DNA from: an uncultured Clostridia bacterium
GTDB lineage: Bacteria > Bacillota > Clostridia > Christensenellales > CAG-138
DNA: 7,932 nucleotides
Assembly (NCBI GenBank): GCA_946183765.1
Contig: CAMHDC010000048.1
Span: forward strand, 1 to 7,932
Reading direction: 5' to 3'
In this document: one piece after another, positions 1-5,944 of the stretch
Numbering within the stretch: the first letter of the stretch is position 1
How the letters are laid out: the number at the start of each line of letters is the position of its first letter
Notes under the pieces: model-generated
What the model was told of the DNA's origin: nothing
Database searches by the model: none
Seen by the model: only the letters and a program-made list of their open reading frames with translations
Program-made: the position numbers and the translations under genes

Positions 1-291
1 GGCGGCCGGAACCAGGAACTGGCCCTCTCCGCGGGGGCGGGCATTGCGGGCCTGCCTGGCGCGGCAGTCTTCTCTGTGGGCAGCGACGGCACCGACGGCC
101 CCACCGATGCGGCGGGCGGCTACTGTGACGGGGAGACCTGCGCAGAGCTGCTTGCTCAGGGCGTCGTCATCGACGATGTGCTCCAGAACAACGACGCTTA
201 CCACGCGCTCCAAAAAGTGGACGGCCTCATCATGACCGGCCCCACCGGCACAAACGTCAACGACGTGGCCGTGGCCCTTCTGCGGCGGTAA
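1..291 (+). CDS. Type-2 glycerate kinase (MOFRL domain), C-terminal part only
   Basis: The reading frame is open from the first base and ends at TAA 289-291, giving the last 96 residues. They begin with GGRNQELAL, the signature of the C-terminal MOFRL domain of type-2 glycerate kinases (GckA/TtuD-like, ATP-dependent phosphorylation of D-glycerate to 2-phosphoglycerate). Further family hallmarks follow: SVGSDGTDGPTDAAG (residues about 25-39 of the fragment) and the C-terminal TGPTGTNVNDVAVAL. In this family such a cytosolic enzyme works in glycerate, tartrate or serine-cycle catabolism; which pathway applies cannot be told from a fragment. The N-terminal substrate domain and the start lie outside the window. 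The gene is convergent with the trpS operon and is followed within 17 bp by a strong terminator, so it is the last gene of its transcript. Confidence in the family is high; the exact physiological substrate is inferred. Confidence 0.93.
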   Translation, partial: GGRNQELALSAGAGIAGLPGAAVFSVGSDGTDGPTDAAGGYCDGETCAELLAQGVVIDDVLQNNDAYHALQKVDGLIMTGPTGTNVNDVAVALLRR

Positions 292-307
292 CGCGGAATA
301 AACGAAT

Positions 308-347
308 ACAGGCAGCGAAGAATGTACCTCGCTGCCTGTTTTTCTTT
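308..347 (+). terminator. Rho-independent terminator, probably bidirectional
   Basis: An 11-bp perfect stem (308-318 with 329-339, half-site ACAGGCAGCGA) encloses a 10-nt loop and runs into a T-rich tract (339-347, one C) on the plus strand. It sits 16 bp after the glycerate kinase stop and 12 bp beyond the trpS stop, which comes from the other side. On the minus strand the same stem is followed by ATTCGTTTATT, a weaker but still T-rich tail, so one element probably ends both convergent transcripts. Plus-strand function is well supported; minus-strand function is inference. Confidence 0.88.
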
Positions 348-359
348 ACCGATGACTTG

Positions 360-1475
360 TTAGAGCTTTGCCGCCTTGAGCTGCTTTTCCCATTCCTTCA
401 CGATGCGGCGGTCGGCGAAATAGTCGATGCGCATGGCCTTCTCAACACGGGACAGTGTGGCGTTGGTGATTTCCTGAGCCTTGGAGGTGCCCGCCTGCAG
501 GATATCGTATACGGTATCGAGATCGGCTTCCCACTTGGCTCGCTCCGCACGGATGGGGGAGAGGGTTTCCTCCAAGACCTGGATCAGGAACTTTTTGCAG
601 GTTCCGTCGCCCAGACCGCCCCGCTGATAGTGCGCCTTCATCTCCTCCAGATTGGCGTACTGAGGCAGGAACTCCCTGAAATGATCGTCGGTGGAGAATG
701 CGTCCAGATACGTGAAAACCACGTTCCCCTCGATGTGGCCCGGGTCCTCGATCCGGAGGTGCTGGGGGTCTGTGAACATTTTTCCGTTCACCTGCTTCTT
801 CACGGTCTTAGTGTCGTCGGAAAGGTAAATGCAGTTGCCCAAGGACTTGCTCATCTTGGCCTTGCCGTCCACGCCGGGGAGCCTGCGTTGATTCTCGTTC
901 TCGGGGATCATGGCCCGGGGCATGACCAGCGTTTCTCCATAGGTTCGGTTGAACTTCTCCACGATCTCCCGGGTCTGCTCGATCATGGGCAGCTGATCCT
1001 CGCCCACGGGCACCACTGTGGCGTCGAAGGCGGTGATGTCCGCCGCCTGGGACACGGGGTAGCAGAAGAATCCGGCGGGAAGCCCCTCGTCGGCAAAGCC
1101 CCGCATCTGCATCTCAGCCTTGACGGTGGGATTCCGGGACAGACGGGCCGTGGTCACCAGATTCATATAGTAGAAGGTCAGCGCGTGGAGAGCCGGCAGA
1201 TGGGACTGGATGCAGATGGTGGACTTCTCCGGGTCCAGGCCGGAGGACAGGTAGTCCAGCGCCACGTTCACGATGTTCTCCCGGATCTTGCCGGGGTTAT
1301 CCGCGTTGTCCGTCAGAGCCTGATCATCGGCGATGAGGATATTGATGGCGTCGAACTTGCCGGAGTTCTGCAGCTCCACCCGCCGCTTGAGGGAGCCCAC
1401 ATAGTGACCGAGATGCAGCCGTCCCGTGGGCCGGTCGCCGGTGAGAATGATTTGCTTCTGTTCCTTGTTTTCCAT
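360..1475 (-). CDS. trpS: Tryptophanyl-tRNA synthetase
   Basis: Class Ic aminoacyl-tRNA synthetase, 371 residues, charging tRNA-Trp with tryptophan in the cytosol. The Rossmann-fold signature is present as HLGH (residues 21-24, within GDRPTGRLHLGHYVGSL) and the second ATP loop as KMSKS (207-211). The GEDQLPMIEQTREIV segment (about 158-172) is the conserved tryptophan/adenylate region. The GDRPTG...HLGHYVGSL form differs from the GIQPSG...IGNYIG form of Bacillus-type TrpRS and resembles the streptococcal-type clade. The protein is somewhat longer than the usual 330-340 residues. The start is supported by an AGGAAGG ribosome binding site 7 nt upstream, which lies inside the 3' end of uvrC; the gap after the uvrC stop is only 3 bp. 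It is the last gene of the exoA-maf-uvrC-trpS operon. No T-box or other leader could fit in that gap. Confidence 0.97.
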   Translation of the reverse strand: MENKEQKQIILTGDRPTGRLHLGHYVGSLKRRVELQNSGKFDAINILIADDQALTDNADNPGKIRENIVNVALDYLSSGLDPEKSTICIQSHLPALHALTFYYMNLVTTARLSRNPTVKAEMQMRGFADEGLPAGFFCYPVSQAADITAFDATVVPVGEDQLPMIEQTREIVEKFNRTYGETLVMPRAMIPENENQRRLPGVDGKAKMSKSLGNCIYLSDDTKTVKKQVNGKMFTDPQHLRIEDPGHIEGNVVFTYLDAFSTDDHFREFLPQYANLEEMKAHYQRGGLGDGTCKKFLIQVLEETLSPIRAERAKWEADLDTVYDILQAGTSKAQEITNATLSRVEKAMRIDYFADRRIVKEWEKQLKAAKL

Positions 1476-1478
1476 GGT

Positions 1479-3329
1479 TCAACCTTCCTTTGTCGTTTCG
1501 GTTTCGTTTATTACGTCTGCCGGGTGGAAGAAGCGGAACACCGCTTCCGCCGCCGGTCGGCTCATGCCCTTAACTTTGGCCAAATCGTCCACCGTAGCGC
1601 TCGCGATGGCGTCCCGGGTGATGAAGGCGTCGAACAGGGAGCGCTTTCGGGTGTCGCCGATGCCATCGATCCCATCCAGCACCGACAGGAGCGCGTTGCG
1701 TTGATGGAGCGAGCGGTGGTAGGAGATGGCGAACCGGTGCGCTTCGTCCCGGATCCGCTGCAGCAGATGCAGCACGGGGCTGCTTCTCGGCAGCACGATG
1801 GGGTCGTCGCTGTCCGGCGTGTAGATCAGCTCCTGGCTTTCCGCCAGGGCGATCACGTTCAGGTAGGGGAGCCCTGCTTCGTTCAGCACCTTCTCCGCTA
1901 CGGCCAGCTGGGTCTTGCCGCCGTCGATGATGATGAGATCCGGCCATGGCGCGCCCTTCTTGAACCGCCGGGTCAGCACCTCCTCCATTGCGACGAGGTC
2001 GTCGCCCCCCGCCTCAGCCCGGATGCGGAAGCGCCGATAGGCGTCCTTGTCCGGCTTGCCGTCGGTGAACACCACCATGGACGAGACCGTGTCCGTGCCC
2101 ATGATGTGGGAGTTATCGAAGCACTCCATGCGGGTGGGAAACTCGTCCAGGCCCAGAAGCCCGGCGAGCTGCACCGCAGCCCCCTCGTCCCGGTCCCAGG
2201 CCTTCTCCCGGAGGGCCTTCTCCTTCTCCAGGAGTTCTCGGCCGTTCTTTTCGGCCAGCTCCGTCAGCTTCTTCTTATCGCCACGCTGGGGCACAGCCAG
2301 CTTTATCCTTCGCCCGGCGCGGCCGCTCAGCATCTCTTCGATGGCGTCAGCGTTGGGCACGGGGCAGGACAGCAGCACTTCCTTGGGGGGCAGGATGCCG
2401 TCCCGGTCGTAGAACTGGGTGAGGAAGGCGGAGAGGATGTCCGCCGGGTCGTCTTCGCTGACAGCGCTCATGGAGAAATGCTCCGTCCCCACGATCTTCC
2501 CCTGCCGCAGGAACAGGGCGAATACCATGGCCTGATCCTCCAGTTTGGCGGGTGCAAAGATGTCCGCCTCGCTTTCCTTGGGGAAGATGGCCACCTGCTT
2601 TTCATTGAGACCTTCGATGGACCGGATCTGATCGCGAAGCCGGGCAGCTCTCTCGAACTCCAGGTTCCCGGCCGCTTCCTCCATCTGCGCCCGCAGTTCC
2701 GTAAGCACCTTCTCCGTATGCCCCTCCAGGAAGGCGATGACCTCCTTCACATACCCGTGATAGGTCTCCCGACTCACCTGCCCGGAGCAGGGGGCGCAGC
2801 ACTTGCCGATGTGGTACATGAGGCAGGGCCGCTCCCGTCGGGCGATAGCCCGAGCCATATCCTTGCGGCAGGGGCGGATGGGGAAGTGGGCCCGAATAAC
2901 GGCCACCTGCTCTCTGAGGACGATGGCTGAAAGATACGGCCCCAGATAGGTGGCCCCGTCCTGCTTGATGCGGCGCACCACCTCCACCCGGGGAAAGTCT
3001 GCTTTCAGATCGATCCGCACGTAGGGAAAGTGCTTGTCGTCCTTCAGCAGGATGTTGTATTTGGGCATGAACTCCTTGATGAGGTTGCTCTCCAGGGAGA
3101 GGGCCTCCATCTCGTTATTCACACCGATGGTCTCGAAGTCCGCGATATGGCTGACCATGGCACGGACCTTGGGCGTATGATCCTTGCCTGCCTGGAAGTA
3201 CTGGCTGACACGGTTCTTCAGGCTGATGGCCTTGCCCACATAGATGACCGTGCCCCCTTCGTCCAGCATCTTGTATACGCCGGGGGTGTCGGGCAGAAGC
3301 TTCAGTTTGTCGGCGATGACCTGGTTCAT
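1479..3329 (-). CDS. uvrC: UvrABC system protein C (excinuclease subunit)
   Basis: The nuclease subunit of nucleotide excision repair, making the 3' and then 5' incisions around a lesion marked by UvrA/UvrB. It has 616 residues, normal for the family. The N-terminal GIY-YIG nuclease domain shows GVY (17-19), YVG (30-32), Arg40 and the EALSLE acidic stretch (75-80). Cysteines C154, C169, C177 and C181 have the spacing of the cluster-binding cysteines known in UvrC. A UVR domain for UvrB contact lies at about 207-241 (LEFERAARLRDQI). The C-terminal RNase H-like nuclease retains D405 (CFDNSH), D443/D444, D469 (IIIDGGKTQ) and H531. Tandem helix-hairpin-helix motifs occupy about 550-600. The ATG start overlaps the maf stop as ATGA, and no Shine-Dalgarno sequence precedes it, so translation probably relies on reinitiation after maf. 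The extra cysteine C178 is unremarkable. Complete and apparently functional. Confidence 0.98.
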   Translation of the reverse strand: MNQVIADKLKLLPDTPGVYKMLDEGGTVIYVGKAISLKNRVSQYFQAGKDHTPKVRAMVSHIADFETIGVNNEMEALSLESNLIKEFMPKYNILLKDDKHFPYVRIDLKADFPRVEVVRRIKQDGATYLGPYLSAIVLREQVAVIRAHFPIRPCRKDMARAIARRERPCLMYHIGKCCAPCSGQVSRETYHGYVKEVIAFLEGHTEKVLTELRAQMEEAAGNLEFERAARLRDQIRSIEGLNEKQVAIFPKESEADIFAPAKLEDQAMVFALFLRQGKIVGTEHFSMSAVSEDDPADILSAFLTQFYDRDGILPPKEVLLSCPVPNADAIEEMLSGRAGRRIKLAVPQRGDKKKLTELAEKNGRELLEKEKALREKAWDRDEGAAVQLAGLLGLDEFPTRMECFDNSHIMGTDTVSSMVVFTDGKPDKDAYRRFRIRAEAGGDDLVAMEEVLTRRFKKGAPWPDLIIIDGGKTQLAVAEKVLNEAGLPYLNVIALAESQELIYTPDSDDPIVLPRSSPVLHLLQRIRDEAHRFAISYHRSLHQRNALLSVLDGIDGIGDTRKRSLFDAFITRDAIASATVDDLAKVKGMSRPAAEAVFRFFHPADVINETETTKEG

Positions 3330-3907
3330 AGGACCCGGTGCCGCTGATCGATCACATGGGCATTGAGCAGCATGTCGTAGAGGGTGGGGGCGGGCATACC
3401 GATGATGTTGAAGTAATTCCCCTCCAGATGATCCACGAACAGGCTGGCCGGTCCCTGGACGCCGTAGGAGCCCGCCTTGTCCAGAGGGTCCCCGGTGCCC
3501 ACGTACCAGTCGATCTCCTCGTCGCTCATGGGGCGGAAGGTCACGTCCGTCCGCGCGGAGCGCACGTCCCTGTGACCGGGCGTCAGCACACAGATGCCGG
3601 TGTACACGATATGGCTCCGTCCCTGCAGAAGATGCAGATATTCCTTGGCACGTTCCGGGGTATGGGGCTTGCCCAGCACCCGGCCGTCCAGATCCACCAC
3701 CGTGTCCGCACCGATGACGCAGTCCTCAGGATGGAGGGCGAACACCGCCCGGGCCTTCTGCTCCGCCAGGGCTTTCACCAGCTCCTCAGGGGTCGCTCCC
3801 TCGGGGGGCACCTCTTTCACATGGCTTTCGATGACCTCAAAGGGTATCTCCATGAGCGTCAGTATTTCCCGCCGGCGGGGGGATTGGGAGGCAAGGATGA
3901 TCTTCAT
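3326..3907 (-). CDS. maf: Maf family nucleoside triphosphate pyrophosphatase
   Basis: A 193-residue Maf/HAM1-superfamily protein, the usual length. Maf enzymes hydrolyse non-canonical or surplus nucleoside triphosphates to monophosphate plus pyrophosphate in the cytosol, acting as house-cleaning enzymes; overproduction in Bacillus subtilis inhibits septation. The phosphate-binding N-terminus ASQSPRRREIL (6-16), the catalytic GADTVV (66-71, Asp68), the GKP lysine (80) and the DKAGSYGVQG loop (143-152) are all intact. ADTVV rather than SDQ points to the YhdE/BsMaf subgroup (dTTP/UTP-type) instead of the YceF (m7GTP) subgroup; this substrate assignment is inference. The start overlaps the exoA stop (ATGA) and has GGAGG only 4 nt upstream, and the stop overlaps the uvrC start (ATGA). 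Its place between two repair nucleases fits a role in limiting misincorporated nucleotides. Confidence 0.96.
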   Translation of the reverse strand: MKIILASQSPRRREILTLMEIPFEVIESHVKEVPPEGATPEELVKALAEQKARAVFALHPEDCVIGADTVVDLDGRVLGKPHTPERAKEYLHLLQGRSHIVYTGICVLTPGHRDVRSARTDVTFRPMSDEEIDWYVGTGDPLDKAGSYGVQGPASLFVDHLEGNYFNIIGMPAPTLYDMLLNAHVIDQRHRVL

Positions 3908-4662
3908 AAGGCCTCCGTAAGTAGGGCCACGGGACAGTGGTCGCTGCCGTATACGTCACTCAGAATGAGACTGTCTTGAACCTTTTCCATGAGTCGCTCG
4001 CTGACCAGGAAGTAGTCGATGCGCCATCCCGCGTTGTTCTCTCGGGCGTGGAAGCGATAGCTCCACCAGGAGTACCTATCTCTCGCGTCGGGGTACAGGC
4101 GGCGGAAGGTATCCGCAAAGCCGTTTTGAAGGAGCGTGGTCATCTTGGCTCGCTCCTCGTCGGTGAACCCGGCGTTCATCCGGTTCGACTTGGGGTTCTT
4201 GATGTCGATCTCCTCATGGGCTACGTTGAGATCCCCGCAAACGATCACGGGCTTCTTTTCGTCCAGCCCTTTGAGATATGCCAAAAACGCGTCTTCCCAG
4301 GTCATTCGATAGCCGAGCCGTTTGAGCCCGTCCTGGGAGTTGGGTGTGTAGACGGTCACAAAGTAGAAGCCCGGATATTCCAGCGTGATCACCCGTCCCT
4401 CATGATCGTGTTCTTCAATGCCCATGCCGAAGGTCACGGAAAGGGGCGGTTCCTTGGCGAAGACGGCGGTGCCGGAATAGCCCTTCTTCTCGGCGCTGTT
4501 GAACCACATCGTATAGCCGGGCAGGTCGAAAGTCACCTGCTCAGGCTGCATCTTGGTCTCCTGCAGGGCCAGGATGTCGGGCTGCTCTGCCGCGACGAAG
4601 TCCAGAAACCCTTTGGTGAGACAGGCCCGAAGACCGTTTACGTTCCATGAGATCAGTTTCAT
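3904..4662 (-). CDS. exoA: Exodeoxyribonuclease III / AP endonuclease (ExoA/Xth)
   Basis: Mg-dependent exonuclease/endonuclease/phosphatase-fold enzyme of base excision repair, cutting 5' to abasic sites and trimming blocked 3' ends. It has 252 residues, typical for ExoA. Active-site motifs are all present: WNVNG (Asn7), LQET (Glu35), VYTPNS (Tyr105), GDLN (Asp144, Asn146), WRIDY (Asp216) and GSDHCPV (Asp241, His242). The frame stays open upstream to 4899, but homology begins exactly at MKLISWNVNG, and the extra 79 codons lie antisense to another gene and upstream of the promoter, so the start at 4662 is preferred. There is no Shine-Dalgarno sequence. A sigma-A promoter places the likely transcription start on the A of the ATG, suggesting a leaderless mRNA. 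First gene of the exoA-maf-uvrC-trpS operon, and divergent from a small winged-helix gene. Confidence 0.97.
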   Translation of the reverse strand: MKLISWNVNGLRACLTKGFLDFVAAEQPDILALQETKMQPEQVTFDLPGYTMWFNSAEKKGYSGTAVFAKEPPLSVTFGMGIEEHDHEGRVITLEYPGFYFVTVYTPNSQDGLKRLGYRMTWEDAFLAYLKGLDEKKPVIVCGDLNVAHEEIDIKNPKSNRMNAGFTDEERAKMTTLLQNGFADTFRRLYPDARDRYSWWSYRFHARENNAGWRIDYFLVSERLMEKVQDSLILSDVYGSDHCPVALLTEAL

Positions 4663-4668
4663 GGGCCT

Positions 4669-4697
4669 ATTATAGCATCTGCCCCTTTGGTTGACAA
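4669..4697 (-). promoter_or_regulatory. Sigma-A promoter of the exoA-maf-uvrC-trpS operon
   Basis: On the minus strand, TTGTCA (4697-4692, one mismatch to TTGACA) and a perfect TATAAT (4674-4669) are separated by exactly 17 bp. Only six bases (AGGCCC) lie between the -10 box and the exoA ATG, so the expected start point, 7 nt after the -10, is the A of that ATG. The -35 box shares five base pairs with the divergent plus-strand promoter. Confidence 0.85.
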
Positions 4698-4719
4698 GAA
4701 CGGACAAAAGCAATAAGAT
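4691..4719 (+). promoter_or_regulatory. Sigma-A promoter of the 62-codon winged-helix gene
   Basis: Perfect TTGACA at 4691-4696, a 17-bp spacer, then TAAGAT at 4714-4719 (four of six matches to TATAAT). The expected start near 4726 leaves a leader of about 12 nt, just long enough to hold the CGGAGG ribosome binding site at 4728-4733. The -35 hexamer overlaps that of the exoA promoter on the other strand. Confidence 0.75.
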
Positions 4720-4737
4720 ACAAAAACGGAGGAAGCT

Positions 4738-4926
4738 ATGGAAGAAAAGCTGCTGGCGGCGCTGCGGGATCAGGCGTATCTTGGAGCGTGCCGCATCGAA
4801 GATCCCAAGACCTTGGCTGCGGAGCTGGGTATCAGCGTGGGAAAGCTGGCTGCCCTGCTCTATGCCTTGTGCGGAGAAGGACGCATACTGCAGGATCATG
4901 ATATTATCCTGCTGTTGACCGAATGA
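4738..4926 (+). CDS. Small winged-helix-like protein, 62 residues
   Basis: I do not recognise a named family. It is likely a real gene: a dedicated promoter, a GGAGG site 5 nt before the ATG, and codon use (CTG, GCG, GTG, AAG rich) like the neighbours. The predicted fold is a bare winged helix: helix 1 at about 2-10, helix 2 TLAAELG (25-31), turn, recognition helix SVGKLAALLYALCGEG (33-48), then a short hairpin or wing, RILQDHDIILLL (49-60). This resembles the wHTH core of small transcriptional regulators such as the MarR-like or FeoC-like types, without an effector domain. It is divergent from exoA across a shared promoter, so autoregulation or control of the repair operon is plausible but unproven. 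Two cysteines (C18, C45) are visible but do not form a metal-binding motif. There is no signal peptide. Confidence 0.8.
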   Translation: MEEKLLAALRDQAYLGACRIEDPKTLAAELGISVGKLAALLYALCGEGRILQDHDIILLLTE

Positions 4927-4940
4927 ATGGCGCCAATCTC

Positions 4941-4969
4941 TTGAAATTTCCGTGGCGGTGTGCTAAAAT
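4941..4969 (+). promoter_or_regulatory. Sigma-A promoter of the hydrolase / NagB-like / yebC cluster
   Basis: TTGAAA at 4941-4946 and TAAAAT at 4964-4969 (five of six matches each) are separated by 17 bp. The predicted start near 4976 leaves a leader of about 20 nt, and a GGAGG ribosome binding site lies at 4989-4993. The promoter begins 14 bp after the stop of the winged-helix gene, so the hydrolase cluster need not depend on read-through from it. Confidence 0.8.
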
Positions 4970-4996
4970 ATCATATCTTATGTATCGTGGAGGTTC

Positions 4997-5944
4997 ATGG
5001 GAATGAGCATCACGCAAAAAGAGCGCAAGTTCCCGTCGGCGACGGGGCTGTGCGATATCGTCTATCGGCAGTGGATCCCGGAGGATATCCGGGGCGCGGT
5101 GGTTTTGGTCCACGGCATGTCGGAGCACATCGCCCGATACGATATTTTTGCCAAGTACCTTGCGGAGAACGGTTTTTTGGTTTCCGGCATGGATCTTCCC
5201 TCCCACGGCAAAAGCTGGAAGGAAGGAATGCCCCGGGGGTATTTCGGCACAGAGGACGGCTGGGGAAAGATCCTGCTGGACATCCGTGCGCTCTGCGCCA
5301 TCGTGCGTCGGGAAAATCCGCAAATTTCCGTCACTCTGTTCGGACACTCCATGGGCTCGCTCCTCTCCGCCGATTACGTCTCCCGCTACACCAACGATTT
5401 TGACGCCGTGGTGCTCTGCGGCACCTCCGGGCCCAACCCGGCGGCTGTGGTGGGCAAATTCCTGGCCAATCGGGAGATCAAGGCCGGGCGAGGCATGGAA
5501 CCCAGCCCCAAGCTGGACAAGCTCTGCTTCGGCAGCTTCGCCAAGCGAGTGCCCCACGCCAAGAGCAACTTCGACTGGCTGAATCGGGACGAAGAAGGCG
5601 TCAAGCTGTATATCGAGGATTCCCTGTGCGGATTTCCCTTTACGCCCTACGGATATGTGGATTTGATGACCGGCATCAGCCATGTGGCCAGTTCCAAATG
5701 GGCTGCCAAGGTGCCCAACATGCCGATCCTGCTCATCTCCGGCGATAAGGACCCGGTTGGCGGCATGGGCAAGGGCGTGAAAAAGGTGAACAAGTACCTG
5801 GTCAATACCGGGCACACCCATATGACCTTCAAGCTCTATCCCGGCGCGCGCCATGAGATCCTCAACGGCATTTGCCGGAACGAAGTCTACGGGGACGTGC
5901 TTCTGTTCCTGGAAGCTGTGGCGGCGGGAGGAGAGCAGGCATGA
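4997..5944 (+). CDS. Alpha/beta hydrolase, monoacylglycerol lipase / lysophospholipase-like
   Basis: A 315-residue serine hydrolase of the Hydrolase_4 (serine aminopeptidase S33, PldB/YtpA-like) group. The oxyanion-side HG (39-40), DLPSHGKS (66-73), nucleophile elbow GHSMG (116-120, Ser118), acid in SGDKDPVG (Asp252) and base in GARHEI (His286) form a complete catalytic triad; a lid-like insertion spans about 150-235. The family cleaves acyl esters of monoacylglycerols or lysophospholipids; the true substrate is unknown here. There is no signal peptide or membrane segment, so it is probably cytosolic. Two starts are possible: ATG 4997 (GGAGG only 3 nt upstream) and ATG 5003 (9 nt, better spacing); homology does not decide and the difference is two residues. 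Its stop overlaps the next start as ATGA, indicating coupled translation with the NagB-fold gene. Confidence 0.92.
   Translation: MGMSITQKERKFPSATGLCDIVYRQWIPEDIRGAVVLVHGMSEHIARYDIFAKYLAENGFLVSGMDLPSHGKSWKEGMPRGYFGTEDGWGKILLDIRALCAIVRRENPQISVTLFGHSMGSLLSADYVSRYTNDFDAVVLCGTSGPNPAAVVGKFLANREIKAGRGMEPSPKLDKLCFGSFAKRVPHAKSNFDWLNRDEEGVKLYIEDSLCGFPFTPYGYVDLMTGISHVASSKWAAKVPNMPILLISGDKDPVGGMGKGVKKVNKYLVNTGHTHMTFKLYPGARHEILNGICRNEVYGDVLLFLEAVAAGGEQA

Noticed and set aside
357..2930. An 857-codon open frame on the plus strand, antisense to trpS and most of uvrC.
   Set aside because: trpS and uvrC are in the same frame and GC-rich codons rarely give antisense stops, so a long mirror frame is expected. 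Its product has no recognisable domain, there is no ribosome binding site or promoter at its start, and the minus strand carries two fully conserved enzymes.
4670..4688. A minimal minus-strand ORF ATG-CTA-TAA with AAAGGGG upstream, just before exoA.
   Set aside because: It overlaps the TATAAT box, so it is not transcribed from the exoA promoter; it would matter only if a start further upstream were found.
4663..4737. LexA/DinR box (GAAC-N4-GTTC) in the promoter of the repair operon.
   Set aside because: GAAC occurs at 4698-4701 but is not followed by GTTC at the right spacing; no SOS box is visible, so LexA control is not supported.
4663..4899. Upstream extension of exoA by 79 codons to an ATG at 4899.
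   Set aside because: Homology starts at MKLISWNVNG, the extension runs through the exoA promoter and antisense to the winged-helix gene, and it has no family resemblance.
4904..5854. A 316-codon minus-strand frame opposite the alpha/beta hydrolase.
   Set aside because: It is a shadow of the hydrolase gene, which has an intact catalytic triad, a promoter and a ribosome binding site; the antisense product shows no known motif.
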